Shown here: positions 11,914-26,400 of the stretch, piece after piece | Position numbering within the stretch: the first letter of the stretch is position 1 | Layout: each line of letters starts with the position of its first letter | Source of the DNA: Haemonchus contortus | Lineage: Eukaryota > Nematoda > Chromadorea > Rhabditida > Trichostrongylidae | DNA length: 64,000 nt | Direction: 5' to 3' | Assembly (NCBI GenBank): GCA_000469685.2 | Contig: LS997566.1 | Location: 41,580,420 to 41,644,419 of the forward strand | Notes under the pieces: generated by a model | What the model was told of the DNA's origin: nothing | The model's input: only the letters and a program-made list of their open reading frames with translations | Databases searched by the model: none | Translations under genes and position numbers: made by a program

Positions 11914-14900
11914 ATGCTGTTGTTGCTGATTCTCCTGGTGCTCTTTGGCACGATACCAATGTTGTACAGCAAAGGTTGTCAACCGATTACTATTCCACTC
12001 TGTAAAGGCATCGGGTACAATATGACATCATTCCCAAACAGCTATGGCCATGAAAAACAAGAAGAAGCTGGTTTGGAAGTACATCAGTTCTTCCCGCTTG
12101 TTGAGGTAGGTTACGGTGTGGATTACGGTAGCTACCTAGGCTTCGGGATGAGCCTGAAACTCGTACGGCCGTGTTTTCTAGTTGTAAAATATTTTCAGTA
12201 CGGCTGCTACCAACACTTGAAGTTTTTCCTTTGCACACTGTACACACCGATCTGCCAGGAGAACTATGACAGGCCAATTCTGCCTTGTATGGAATTGTGC
12301 TTGGAAGCGAAGAAGCGCTGTTCACCGATCATGCAACAGTGAGTACGGTAGGAATGGGATGCAGAGGCCTACAGCTCCTGACGGGCTCTGAGAACCTACC
12401 GCCGTCTACTAGTGATGCTATCATTTTGGTGAAAAGCAAATATGTCTGGGGCATGGGGGTGGGGGAGAGGGGAGGGGAGTGGGATGAATTCATGGGTTCC
12501 TAATTTTATTGTCAAGAACAAATTCATTTGAAGTGATGAAGGCCTCCTAAAAAGTCATTCCCCAATTCCTCAAAGCCCACTACTCTTTTTTTTTCTGCGA
12601 AAGTAACGAAGGTAGAAAAGTGGCGAAGTGTTAGTGCCATGTTTGCTGCCCTTTTTTGGGATTTATCCTATGAGGTCCATTTCTTCGAACCTTATCCGGG
12701 ATAGTTAGATTCCTGGATAGTGGAATGCCTTCAATATTCCTAGGATATTAAATCATATATCCTGTAGGTATGGATTCCGATGGCCAGAGACGTTATCGTG
12801 CGAGAGTTTGCCCAAAATGAGTGAACAGGCATCAACAGGCAACATCTGTGCAGCTCCTCCGGATACTCCTAAGCCAGCGAAGATTATGGTAATTAGTACA
12901 ACGATTCTTGCGTATTCTGCCTCATCAGATTACGCTTAGCACTGATTTAACGCTTTCCAGGAATTACCACCAGTATCGGCACCTCGACCTCATGTTGGAA
13001 TATCCGTACAGGACCTTCAAAACCAGTGTGACTGCTCCTGTCAGCCACCGTTTCAAGCTGTCAGTAATGCGAGAGCAATGGTGAGTTCATTGCAACCAAT
13101 TCCAATAGAATCACGGAGGCTTTCCATTGAACTTGATCTCTACTAAATCTCTGTCTGCTCCGACCTAAGAATATTGATCGAATTCATTGATTTTTCCGGA
13201 TCACGCTAGGCTACTGATTCATGATTACTGGCATTCACTCAAATACTATTTTTCCAGGTTGGAAATGTCTCGAGGTGCTCATATCCATGTGAAGCTCCAT
13301 CACTTCAAGGTCCCGGTAAAAAAGATCTGATATCAGGATGGATGGGAGTTTGGTAAGTCGTCTACAGAGTTCTCTAATTCTGAATTGGGACCATCAGAAC
13401 GCCACCAATTCAGGGCCTTTGCCTGCTTCTTCCTGTCTGCATTCACCTTTCTGACGTTCCTCATCGAGACAGATCGATTCCAATACCCCGAGAGGCCGAT
13501 CTTCATGCTGGTGTTCTGTCAATTGATGGTTGCCGTTGGATTCATTATCCGAGTATCCGCTGGGCATGAGCAAGTAAGCAGCTCTGATTCTGTTGATACG
13601 TATTCCTAGGGCTATACAGGGCAGTGAGAGGCCATCATGACAGGTAATATGATGTGGTGATTGATAGGCGGGTTACTGAGGTCGTTAGTCGAGGTAGGAA
13701 TAGCTGACGGACAAAAGATGGTAGGTGAAGGTAGACATGTTGGCAGTTGGACGAGCTGTCGGCTGTCGGGCGAGTTTTCTGAGGAAGCTGGGCGAAATGT
13801 AATTGCCGTGTTTACTGTTTACTGACGAGCGATGTTTATTGGCAGTGCACTAGTTTACGCCATGACTTTATCTCATTCAATTTTTTTTAGGTCGCCTGCG
13901 ATGCCTACAAAATCAAAGGAATCGATGACGGTAATGGCAGTCTCTGCTTTGTGGTGAGTACCGTAATCAACTCAAAGTTTTATCCGGGCTCAATTTTCCG
14001 TATAATTCCAAATTTCCGTAGAATGTGGGCCAGACCCATTAGGTGCCTCAGTTGTGCCCCAGAACTGACCAAGGTTCCACGGTACGGTATTTCTCAGCAT
14101 CTGATTGTAGATTCAATCATTCTTACGAACTATAAATCTGAAATCTGTCTGAATTGAACGTCGGAAGTGACACAGATACCACAATACCATAATGGCCGTG
14201 CTTTTCAGGTATTCCTACTTACTTACTTCTTTGGAATGGCAGCTTGCGTATGGTGGATTATACTTTCATTATCGTGGGTGCTAGCTGCTGCTTCGAAATG
14301 GTCCAGTGAAGCGATCGCCAGTTACTCGGCTCATTTCCATGCAGTTGGCTGGCTGTTACCTGCAGCTCAAACGGTCGTCGTTCTGGTAGGTTTTTAGTTT
14401 TTTTCAGGGTTAAAAAATAACAAGAATTCCGAAAGTAACAACGCAAAATTATTAAAATTAATAAATACTTTTTTAAAAGAGCCGTAGCCCCTAGAGGTTC
14501 GTTGGTTGTGAAATATAGGAAATGGAACTATAAAAACTGACTATTTTTGAGGAAACAGTAACACCCTGTGAGAAAACGGAGCTGGGGAACCGGGAATAGA
14601 AGTTGTGCCAAGATCTTCTACAGGTGGCAAAGCAAGTACGAAATGGGCTATTCCGTAAGACCGAACTTGGACCTAACTGTCATAACCCTTTTGGAAAAAC
14701 TTGCGGAATCGGGAATTTCCACGTGGCGAGGGACCTCTTCTCTCTCTCTCTCTCTCTGAAACTCTGCTCTCTGAAGCTTTAGGCAAATATGTTATATTTT
14801 CTTGAGATTTGTCAAAAAACAAATCAAATATTCAACCAATAAACAAACAATTTGCAGGTTTTCAATGCAATCGACGGCGATCCAGTGTCCGGTATGTGTT

Positions 14901-16911
14901 ACGTGGGTAACACCGATGTAAATCACCTTCGTATGTTCGTGTTAGGTGAGAAATCTATATATTCTCAGCGTACTTATCCATTCGAGTAAGAGAAGGTTCT
15001 GGTTGTTATATCGGTATAGGAATGGGAGGGGGAATATGATGATTCGACAAATTTTCGAAGTGAAGCATTGTGTTGGAACTGTTCTCCCCCTCAAGGACTC
15101 TCTCCATGGTCGTTGCCTCCTCAAAAATTTCATGGGTGGGTGGGGGGTAAGAAAAAGAAAGGAGAGGGTTGTATTCCGGCGAAAAGTTCAAGGAAGTCCT
15201 ACTGTTTGAGTCACTATTTCCGCGACATCCGGGGGTATGGGTAGTAGGCCTTCTAGGGCTTACCCTCAGACCTATTCTTCAGACACCGTTCTACGTTCCA
15301 GCTTTTCTTGTGAAATTCAAGTGCAGTTTTTCAGTCTTAGAGTGAGGGTTTCCGACAGGCGTACTCCACGTGATTGTTAGGGTCGTTACCATCGGAACAG
15401 CAGAGGAAACTCCGCTGAGAATCATTGGTCTGGTCGTAATTTTTCGTGTTTACAGGACCTCTGATTCTCTATTTCTCTCTCGGTGTGCTATTCCTTTTTG
15501 TTGGCTTCTTCAACCTATGGAGAATACGGAATGAGGTATGTTAACGACTTGGAGACCTTTGAGTTGTAATAATGGTCCTGATTGGATTGGACCTGATTTA
15601 CATTTTACTCACAAGTGAATCAGTACTGTCGTTTTCAGGTTCAAAAACAGCATCCTGGTCTGTGTAACGCATCGAAATTGACCAACCTGATGACAAAAAT
15701 CGGCACATTCTCGGTGCTTTACACCCTGCCGGCATTGTTCGTCATTCTTTCGCTAATCTATGAGCAGCATCATCGTCCTCTGTGGGAGCAGAGTCTGACC
15801 TGCACTTGTGCGGATCGTAAGCTGTCAGCAGGTTCGTGATTAGGAGAGGATTGAAGTCTTTATGTCTCCAGCTCAGGGGAGGGCCAGTGAATTCTGAGAT
15901 AGATCGATTCTCATGCTCTCAATTCCTGTTACCCTACACGACCCTATAGGTAACGGGAGGAACTCAGGGTCGAGCGGAAGCGACATGTGACGTTGTCTTG
16001 ACGGGAACCAAATTCAAAATGGCGAAACGGGGGCTTAAAGTTAGGTTTTCCCGCCTCTCAGTGGGGGCGGTCCAACCAAACTTTGAGATCCTGTTATGCC
16101 ACAACTAGATCATTTCATACAGAGGCAACGTCGCATATAATCCCCTTTTGTAGCAAAGTTCCATTGCTTCGTATTATCTGGAGAACCAGCCCGAGAGTTT
16201 TATTGAGTATTTACTATGTGTTTACACTTTTCAAAAGAGTCCATTCATATTTCAGATGACGCTTCCTTCATGCTATCAATGGTGAAGTCGTTCTGCATGT
16301 GCGTCATGGGATTGACAAGTGGAGTATGGGTATGCAGCCGCAAGACACTCAACTCCTGGACGAATGTTTTGTGTTGCTTAGGTGAGTAAGAAGTAACCTG
16401 ATCATCTGAAAAATAATTAAAGTCTAGAAATCACAAAATTCATCAGAATTCCGGTTTTTCGGGGTAAATCAGGGTTTTTAGGAGTAGATGGGGTCTGAGT
16501 TAGCTGTCCCGCTGCGTTGCTCTGCTAGTTAGTTGTCGGTTGCCTGGTGGATAGTTGATCCAGCGTTGGGGATTACATCGCCCTTACCATCCTTTGTCCT
16601 TTGTTGCTATGGGAATCTCTCAGAATCATCCTAGATTTCTTCGAGGTTACTTTACCCTGGGTAGGACTCCGTGGATCAGCTTCAAGATTAACCGTCAAGT
16701 CGCCGTTCTGCTGAGTATAAACTCTACTTGTGGCAGATTTTTTGCTATTTTTAAAACCTCGACTTTTTCAGGAGCATCGCGATCGACGGCAAAATATCAA
16801 CCAGCAGATATGCTTTATGGAAAAAGTGACTTTTCATCTCCTCAGTTCTACAATACAGCCCTTCGACAGAATCATCTTTACGCTGGAATACCGATACCGG
16901 AAAAATTATAG
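11914..16911 (+). CDS. Frizzled family Wnt receptor
   Basis: Seven-pass Wnt receptor of the plasma membrane. Exons: 11914-12105, 12199-12338, 12768-12888, 12961-13080, 13258-13352, 13414-13573, 13891-13953, 14209-14385, 14858-14945, 15456-15535, 15639-15831, 16256-16381, 16772-16911. All phases agree and give 564 aa. The start is followed by a hydrophobic signal peptide (MLLLLILLVLFGTIP). The cysteine-rich domain (about residues 19-145) holds ten cysteines, including YGCYQHLKFFLC and LPCMELC. Family marks in the membrane core are FQYPERPIF, YFFGMAACVWWIILSLSW, FHAVGWLLPA, GMCYVG and FSVLYTLPALF. The KTLNSW motif (residues 506-511) right after the seventh helix is the conserved KTxxxW Dishevelled-binding site. 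The tail ends GIPIPEKL with no classic PDZ ligand. I could not decide which nematode paralogue (MIG-1, MOM-5, CFZ-2 or LIN-17) it matches. Confidence 0.95.
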
Positions 16912-19900
16912 AAGAAAGATTTTTAGTAACGGAATTGCTACAGTACTGAGACCAAGCCTACCATTTCTAGTAACCACTTTGATCAGCGATATTTGGAGGC
17001 TATATTAATAATATGTAGTTTGGAAATGGTTGTATTTTAGGTAATAATCTATATATTACTAATCAATACTGTATTATACTGGTTTATTATACTTACCCAT
17101 TCCCAATCCAGACCCCCTCCTTCTAACATCATCCCACAAGTTGCAGCAAACTCTTCCAGCCAGATATTCAGACCGGACCACCCTTATGTCAAAAAAAAAT
17201 GAGTGATTTATGGAAAAAACCACTTTGTGGGTCGGTCTCGGGGCAGCGGCGCAGCACAAATGGCTGCCTGGAGTGGTAACAAACTGGGTACTGTATGTCC
17301 ATGTCATTCTGGTCGGCACTGAATAGGTTCGAACGGTTTCTGCAGTTAAATGGTCCCCAGAGTGGCAACTGAAAGATTCCCATCACTCTAGTCAATCCTA
17401 AGTGGATACTAAAGGCACAACTGGATGATTGACCAAGGGTAGGGTGAAGCAGGATTGGTAATGTACCGACCTAAGCCCCTGCGGCTTTACCCTTTAGGGC
17501 TCTGGGCCCGAATCGCTGAAACGCTATGTGAAACCAATCATTGTGAGTGTCCTAAACCCCCGGATGAGCCCGGGAGCCCCTTTCTAATCCCTCCCAAGTA
17601 GCTACGTCAACTGCATAAGTAGTCTCCTGAATACTGTGGCCGAGAAGAAGCAGCAACTTGTGAGCTTCCCCCTAACGGAAATCCTTCCCTTCATTCCCTA
17701 ACAACTTCATCTAGTCCTGTAACTCTTCTAACAACGCGCCATGCATGCATAATCGATTTGTATCATATCTTCTATTTGATTGTGCATAATCATACTAATT
17801 AGTGACTAATTCGATTCGGCAAATTCAAGGCAAGAAACGTGTACATAATATGGAAATTGTAAAATTATATTGATCTCCTATGTTACTTCTGTTGAGATTT
17901 CAACATGAGCATCATTACCTCATTTGCATTCGATGCTCTGTCTTCAAGACAATATTTGTCACATTATTATCTATTTGTTCTATTTGAATGTAATTTTTTA
18001 TTAATTCTTCGAAATATTTGTGAAATCTGCCTGAAGACGAGCTTATGAAAAGGCCAGATTCTTATAACTTTGTAACATCGCCGACATCGCATACTTGGGT
18101 AATATTGTTTGTCATATTCTATACTACTTTGTAATAAATTTGAAAAAAATATAACTTGTTTTTTGTCCACCGTTAAAGAATCGTTTCGCTGATGTAATGG
18201 CTAGAGGCGCCGTTTCCACGTTTTCGTGGTTAGGATCGATCTCCCCTACACCAAAAAAAAAACTTTCAGCTAATAATCGAACATCGTGCGGCTTTACTAG
18301 TAATACAGTTCGAAATTAATTGAATAGTCTTCTGAAGTCATAGTTCGACCCCAGTGCCTTTCACAATCAAAGCTGTCCCCCATTCGGGTGCCCGGCGGAT
18401 CCCAGAAAGAGGATTAGACATTGCTTGAAACTCCAAGCCATATACATATCTATGTATTTAGGTAGGTAAAATCAGTCCAAAATATAAAAAATGGCAAATT
18501 TTAACTAACTCAGGTCATCCCGCTTATCCGTGCGTAATAGGGATCTAATTCAACCCTGTAGTTCTGTGACAGATAGAATGGGCAGGAAAATAAAGTCGGA
18601 ACGCTAAGTGATATGTGATTCAATGGAGAACGTCCGTTGCGCGCGTCCATTGAAATTAGGTCACCCCGCTCACTTCGCGTGCGGCACGCCACGCTGAGGT
18701 CCCAAGATGACATTACAGTACCACCGTCAAGTGTCAGTGGAGCGAATGATTTGCATTTGTCTGTGTTATCTTCTCATTGAACTGACTACCGTGGACCAGG
18801 CGCAAATCGTATGCCCCGCTAACAACTGCGACATCTGTGACCTAGTGACCTAGTTTCGACGGACGCGCGCAACGAAGCGCACCCGTGATCCAATGGGGCG
18901 AATCTAGGTGTAGAAATTAACATCAGAGCACGCTTTCTGCATAGTATTTGCTTGATATTGTACTGTAGTAAAAACTACCCTGATGATTCAGAAGTCAACT
19001 GGCTTTCACGGTTTTCGCCCTTTTCAATTCAGCCGAAGTTGTACTGCCGGAGGTCCTCCCTTTCCTGACTGACGGATCTGTTTCCCCAAATTCCAAGCTT
19101 TAATCTCCTCTTACTGCTTTTTTTAATAGTTTGTATCTCGATCAATCAGTTCGATTTTAAGTAAGGTGATGGGATTCAGTGCTGTTTTGGTTCAGTTTTT
19201 AAACTGAGACTTCAAAGAATTTCTGTAGGAGCAGGATATCAAGTACCTCTACGAATGCGTCTGTCTTACCACCAAATCATCCGAATTCGATCAACAACGC
19301 ACTTTATTTCACCAAAAACCCATACAACTCGTCATCATAGGGAATAATAGCAGTGAAATAACCGTGACGGTTGACTCATCACATGGTTATATCAGCCGCC
19401 AGGCCTGAGACGGGTTTTCATTCTGTTACGCACCGTTGACTGAGTCACCATGTACTGTCCCAGTTCAACTCTGCGTTTCTTCGGTTTAAATTCCGTTTCC
19501 ATCCGACCTTTGTCAGCATTTTCAATAAATTACTACTACGCGAATCTCGTCCTCAAAGTGTCAATCATAAACATTCCTACAAAGATTAACTTCGATACCA
19601 AATGTAGGGTCCTGAAGGGTCAAGCAAACTCGCCCACAATCGTTTATGATTCAAGGTTATCGCTTTTTGTCATTTCCTGTAATGGGTGTTACTAGGGCTC
19701 TGAGGTACGGGAAGGACGTAACGTGCTTCCCAATCGGTGTATTTCACCCAGGCACTGTTTTGACCATTCAAGACTCGTGAATCTGTTGAAATGCATGAGC
19801 AGAGGGTCCAAAAAGGAAATATTCGATACTGTAAAGAAGAGGGGTATGTAGGAATTCTAGTCGCTACCCTACTCATTAGTACTCCACACAGAATCAACGG

Positions 19901-20395
19901 GTATTCAGAGATTTTTTAAGTTTAAATATATTTTTTTAACCGTATTGAGAGGTTTGAAAAGAAAGGTCGCAGTTTTTTTTTAGAATGCCCCAGGAAAAAG
20001 AAAATCTTTTTTTGTGAAAAAATTCTAAAAAAAGGTCGCTCACGTGTTCCGCTCTGAAGTGTAGCCGTTTGGGTCTCCATTACCTGAGTGTTATAAAGTC
20101 CGATCTCCACTGCGTACCCATCTGTTCTATAGAACACGTCATCTACGATTCTTACGGTAGCCCTCTCACTTTTGCCGTCATTATTGAAGGTTGTTCGCAA
20201 TTGCACTTATCATCATATACTTGGCGGGAAATCCTCAACTGTTCTGGCTCTATTTAGCGATTCAGGATTTTCACCGCTGGTTTTTACTGTGAGTAGGGAC
20301 CGTAATCGTTTGAAGCTCACTTATACGATTGAAAAAACGATTTGATGTAGCGCTGCTCAAAAATAGGCTCGCTTTGATGTCTTTATGTCTTCGTT
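16912..20395. other. Intergenic DNA with a GC-rich block, no gene seen
   Basis: This holds the 3' flank of the Frizzled gene and the 5' flank of the calpain gene. Around 17460-17720 is a block of different composition (CCTGCGGCTTTACCC, GATGAGCCCGGGAGCCCC) that may be a fragment of an unrecognised repeat. 18500-18920 contains several CG-rich words (GTTGCGCGCGTCCATTG, GGACGCGCGCAACG) in partly inverted order. No exon or RNA gene was recognised. Confidence 0.4.
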
Positions 20396-20398
20396 GTA

Positions 20399-20407
20399 CT
20401 TCTTTAG
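20399..20407 (+). other. Probable trans-splice acceptor of the calpain gene
   Basis: CTTCTTTAG lies 28 bases before the ATG at 20436. No upstream exon could be joined to the first zinc-finger exon, which begins [10 protein letters not shown] infer spliced-leader addition here. Confidence 0.45.
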
Positions 20408-20435
20408 AGGAACTGCACTTTGAGACGTATTCTGA

Positions 20436-23400
20436 ATGTCCTCATGGTCATGTCAACAATGTACACTAGTGAATTCCAATGCTAACTCATTATGTGCTGC
20501 CTGTGGTGCGGAACGATCGAGATCGTCTTCGTTATTGCCGAGATTGGTTATCAAACCAAGTAAGCCTTTTTTATGCCTACCTAATGATTTAGTGAGGAAG
20601 AGTAAGTCCGCTGGTAGTATGACATCGGACTAGCTTTCTGGGAGCGCTTGATGGGTGGGCACTTGAATATTCTTTACGTCGTGGAATAATTCGCTGTCAT
20701 TTACATTTCTTAAAAACATACTAAGCAAATATCTCCCATCTAAATAAAGCCGCCTTATATTATGGTGGGATCACCTGGATAAGTGTTCAGTATGTATTTA
20801 AGAAGCGAATTGCTCAAGGACGTTAGCACTATTTAAATTTATATCCTCTTCCAATTTATATCCTCGTGGGCAGAGGTGGTGTAGTGGCGACTGGTGCACT
20901 ATGTCACACGTACGGTCAGGGGTTCGAATCCTGGATCGATGCCCGCCTAGGCCAACCAAGCCTTCCATCCCTCCGGGGTCGGTGAATTAGTACCAGACTC
21001 GTCTGGGAGGATAAAAGCACTAACTTGTACATCGGCTGGCCACCGCAAGTCATTGTATAGACCAATTGCGCACTCATTACGCCATTACGACTTTGAATGG
21101 AAGTCGAGTGTGGGCGCATCCCTCAGACGGGATTGATTAACGTCAAAAAATTTATCTTTATCCTTTTATCCTCATCCACCAAGCGATTTACTGGGGTTGG
21201 AATAGAATGTGGAAATAAAATTCATTAATTCAACTACTTATGAAATTAGCAAATGCCTTGTATGGCTACTTTTCGTCGAATCTGCTTTTTGGCTTCAACT
21301 AGGAAATTATTAACTAAGTGGTTCATGAACATTCTAGAATTACCGAGGCATTTATACTCATCTGTCACGATTAAGAATGTTTCGACGGTCTTCCGGGGTG
21401 TCAAGATCTTTTGATCCGATTAATTTATGAGTCACACCATCCTACTTGAAAAGGGGCTGGGGATGCTTTGAAACGGGTCCGGGAACTTCTCCCCTAACAC
21501 GGCGTCGCACACGCCGCACCCGCCGCCTATCGCAGGACAGCGGTGGAAGACTGGAGCGCGCAATTTGTGAGGTAGGGAGTCCTTTAATTATTTGAATTGG
21601 CTGGCCGCTCTTTTCAATTCCGATGCGGTATTGATCGTCGTTTATATAGTAGGAGTCATTTTAATTAATCAAGTCTGATAAACATGAAAACTAAAAAGAA
21701 ACAGAAGAAAAAACGATAAAATCCAATAGAAAAGCAAGGCAGTCAAGGAAAAAAATCGCGTCCTATCGATTGGCGGGAGTACGGTAATTGCAGTGGCATT
21801 TGCCGCATGCCGCAAGGGAGAATGCCGCGATAGGGGAGAAGTTCCGTTACCCCTTTGAAACATTAGTCATTCAGGGTGTTTAACAACGTCGCGTGCAAAT
21901 ATGCAAATATTTATAAAGTTATTCTGATATCATGCCGAGGTTTACAGAAAGCAGTATAGGAAGACTAGAGGGAATGTATCGAGATATGATAAGCTCGGGC
22001 CTAAGAGGGTTGTTCGCTTCAAGATCGTAATATGAAGGGAGGAGGTTTTTCGACTTCAATTTCAAGGAAAATGCAGGTAGACCTCCATATAACCTCGACG
22101 AGCCATATGTTTCATACTCAAGTAAGACTTCATATGTTAAAAACAATATCTATCTATCCATAAATTGCCAAGAGTACGACAATTTTCATAGAAGTTGCCT
22201 TTATTCTTTGATTTGATATGTTCCATATGTATTATTCCAGTTTCTGACGTTGCCAATGCAATACTAGATGCTCTTAGTGGGCCAAGTGCGTCGGTATCTA
22301 GGCAACTAAATCGCTTCATGCAAGGTAACCCCTTTTTGTCTTTCCGTTTCACCCATATGTACCTCTAAGTTCCTTTGTTCTCGCTTTTCCTCCTCATTCA
22401 TGTTCCTTTTCTTCGAATCTGGGTACTTGTTCTTTGGGTGGTACTGGATAGGAACATGTCCCAGAGCTGACTGGGCAGAACAGCATGCCACTGATAACGG
22501 AGCGCTTTTCTGCTTAGTCAGCTCTCAGAAGTCTTTGAAATCTTTCGGTCGAAAGCATTCCACTTACGTACAGTGGTTACTTCGTAACTTTCGTGCTGTT
22601 TTCGTCTTTTACTCTCAATGAAATCAGTTTTGAAATGACTCTCAAATTAGATTTTTGATGTCATTCACGAAAGAGTTCTCGGTTTCCATTTCTCATTTAT
22701 CTGTTATTCATGGAGATTTCCATTTTTCGAGCTGGACGTAGTTGTCGATTTCAACTCATGCAGGAAGTACAGACGGGTACATATTTACCTGACTTTTCCA
22801 TTAATGTCGGAACTGAGATATAGGAAGTAGCTAGTTGAGCATGAGATTGAACTGCAAGCTAAGGCGGAGAATCTTGAAGTGAACAACACGAGATTGCCTT
22901 TCTGTGCTACTGTTATCTAACAACATCGCACTACCACGTCCTGCGCAGAACTTTTGGGTGACATTATTATTTTTCACGATTGTTTTAATACATATTCTCT
23001 TATATTTTCGAAAGCTGTCTATCTTTTTTTAGGATCTTCACCCATTCGTCCTTCTTCATCATATCCAGACCTTCCGGGTTACTTCATTGCCCCGAACCCG
23101 TCGTTCAACGGTTACAATATCCCAGCAAACTCGCATGATGACTCGTTGAGTTGGGTTTGTCGGAAGTGTTCGAAAACAAACTCGGAATTCTTGACGTATT
23201 GCGAGTATTGCAATGAGCGCAAAGCAATAGGTTAGTAATTTCGTGTTCTTCCCACAAACAATTGGAATGCCTTATAGTGACGTCTTTGAAACTGCTGTCA
23301 GCACTATGCAAGGGTTGAAATTGTGGGGAGTAAGTGGGTGTATTCAACAGCTCAAACAGAAAAACAGGTTAAGAATTACCTCAGATCGCTCTGTGAGTTG

Positions 23401-26400
23401 ACTGCTTGCTACCAAGCATACCTCTACGCTTTTTTGTTTGTTCTCTGTATTCATTTTGAAAAATGGCTTCAAATTGTTCCTTTAACATTGTAACGGTGTG
23501 GAAGATTGATAGGGAGGTGATTTTATTGGATTTTCGAGTTTGTTTTTTTTCACATGTTATTTGAATGAAAGATCATCTATTTGTAGGATCAAAGCGACGT
23601 CTTCGAGGATTGGATCGTAACGGACCATCAACTTCGAATGATTCATCGATACCGGGTAGTAGTGTGAGTGTTGTGATGCTTTTTATATTTTTTACAATCG
23701 ATTGGTTACTTGTTATTGTTGACTATTTCAGAGCAAAATGGCCGCGGGGGATGATATGAGTACCCTTTGCTCTGAGGTGATGACTGAGGTCGAGCGTCAG
23801 GACTGTGAAAATGCATCTTCCGCTTACAATAATATTATCAGCATGTGTAGGTAGGAAATACCCGCCTTCATTGTTTACGTCTCTTCTTTTCGATATCCTC
23901 ATTGGAACTATTTTTTTATAGGCAGTTCAATACAACGTTTATTGATGATAGCTTCCCGCATACACCAAAATCGATTGGTGACTTGTACACTGACGTTGAA
24001 GGTGCTGTTGTAGGTGAGTGGGAGTTGGGGTTGTGTCAAACATGCTGCCAATTTATTTATAGCCAGCTCATGGTTTTGATTAAACTTCCACTTCATTTAT
24101 ATAGTGTAATATCAGAGTTGCTTGTCGAGTGCCGGTATTGTTTTCTAATTTAAAATATCTTTAGGGAGAGTACCAAAAACGTTTATATGGCTGCGACCGG
24201 TACAGATGTATACAAAAGATGGTCGCGCTTGGCCCTGGACTGTGTTCCGAGATCCACGGTCATCAGATATTGAGCAAGGTGAGATAAGTTTAAATGCATC
24301 AAAAGTTATAGATTTGATTTTTCGCGAGTGTCGGCTAGCTACTGTACTGAGTTGGGTGTTGCATTGACTGTATTTATGCACGGCCTAAAAAATTTGTGGA
24401 ATGTGTTATGATTACGACTATACTTACTTTTAGTTCTTTGAATATATACGCGTTTTCATGGTGAAATATCCCTCTTGAAGGCTGCTTGGGTGACTGTTGG
24501 CTACTGTCGGCGATGGCCTTAATAGCGGAACGTCCGGACGTTTTGGAGCATATTTTGCTAACGAAGGAGTACTCTCATTTCGGTGTGTATCAAGTGAGGT
24601 TCGCTAATTATCTCTCTGGTTAACTTGGATCAGTTCAGTTTGTGTGGTCTTCCAAGGGTTTATGGAAAGTATTTGTATAAAAACAGGGAATTAGATAGAA
24701 AATTAGACTTAATTGGCCAAAAGGGTTGGTTCCTTTTGATCTTTCTCAGTAGTATCATGGGAGTTGCCGCAGTTTTTGTTCGACGTGAAGCTCTTTGATG
24801 GATTGACTGAAAGATTACTTCCTTTCCTGATGAAGATATTATTGAGCGGCTTTGCTCCACTTGTCACTCGGCCATGTTTTAGCTAGCTATTTACTTTGGT
24901 ATTTATTTACATCTTCATTTTCTAAGCTAGGCATAATGTTGAGGTACTTTGTTGTTTTTACGCTTCTTTTTGTTCCTTCTCAACTTCTCTACTATTATTA
25001 TCTAGACTTTGCATCGATGGGCAATGGAAGATCGTCTTAGTGGATGATTTCTTCCCATGTAGGGTGGAATCGAAGTCAATAGCGTTTGCTGATGGAAGGA
25101 AAAATCAGGTACATAATCGTTGCTGACTTTCATGTCCTTCGTTCATATTTCCAAACCCTGTTCCTAGTTACCTTGCTTACGTCGTTTCCTGTAAGATGAT
25201 CCAATTGCAGCTGTGGGTACCTCTTATTGAGAAGGCGTTGGCAAAACAGCTTGGGAGTTACGCTCGCTTACTCGCTGGTAGAACCATCGAAGGCTTGTCT
25301 ACCTTAACAGGTGAGACCGATTGTGGTTGTCCCTTATCTCTTTAATGGAATTAAATATGGCTTACTGTTTACCTAATGTCTTGTCCGTCATCAACCTTTA
25401 CTTTTTTGTGAAGGTGCACCTGTGGAAATGATTTGTCTAGAAGACGAAACAGATAAAGATGTTAGATGGGCAAGAATCTTAAGTGCGAGGTAAGTTAGAT
25501 TTGCGTTCCGATAAGGTCTACTTAGAAGTTTGATTGGATGCTATCATTAGGACTTTTCAGGGAGGCTGGTTTTATAATGGGATGTAGCTGTGGTGCAGGG
25601 AAACGATATGTGAACCCTAAAGCTTATGAAAAGAATGGTCTGCTCGCACGACATGCATATTCCATCCTGGATGTTGTACAAGAAGGGGAACACAGGTGAG
25701 CTTGTTTTCTTTTGGTTGATTATTTGGCGTAATTTTATTCCAATTCCTTTCATTTTTTACACTTTCACTACACTTGAACTTTTTCATTCATTGAACCTTT
25801 GAAGAGCTTCTTTATCAGAACATTAGTTGCTGTGTGAAACTGAATTTTACAAATCGTTGTTAAGGCTGCTCCGACTCCGAAATCCATGGGGCTCATTTGT
25901 ATGGAATGGTAAATGGAGCAACAAATGGTCAGGATGGCCAAAAGGTGAGTCATGGGTTTTCGCCCCTTTTTTTTTCCTAAACTTTTCCATCCACTAATGT
26001 TTCTTTCAGAACTGAAGCAGAAGTTACTATCAGGAGAGCCTTCTACGGGAACATTCTGGATAAGCTATGATGACTTCTTAGCTCATTTTGATGCCAGTAA
26101 GTTTCAAAGCAAAATTCACTTGTATATTTCAATAGAAATGAATATTCTTCAGCATATTTGAGACCAGTTATAACCAGAATTTCCTTTTCTTCTCGATCTC
26201 CTACGGTATACAAACATACTATAAAACATTTCATCGCTGTCATGAAAACTGTTATTTCACAGTTTCTTTGGCGAAGATAATTTAAAATGAAATCCGTATG
26301 CCCATGCGCTCTTGACCAAATCCCAATTCTTTGTGAATCTTGCCCAACTATTACGTTTTTCTTTCGATGTTTTAGTTGATATCGCAAAGATAAGGTGGTA

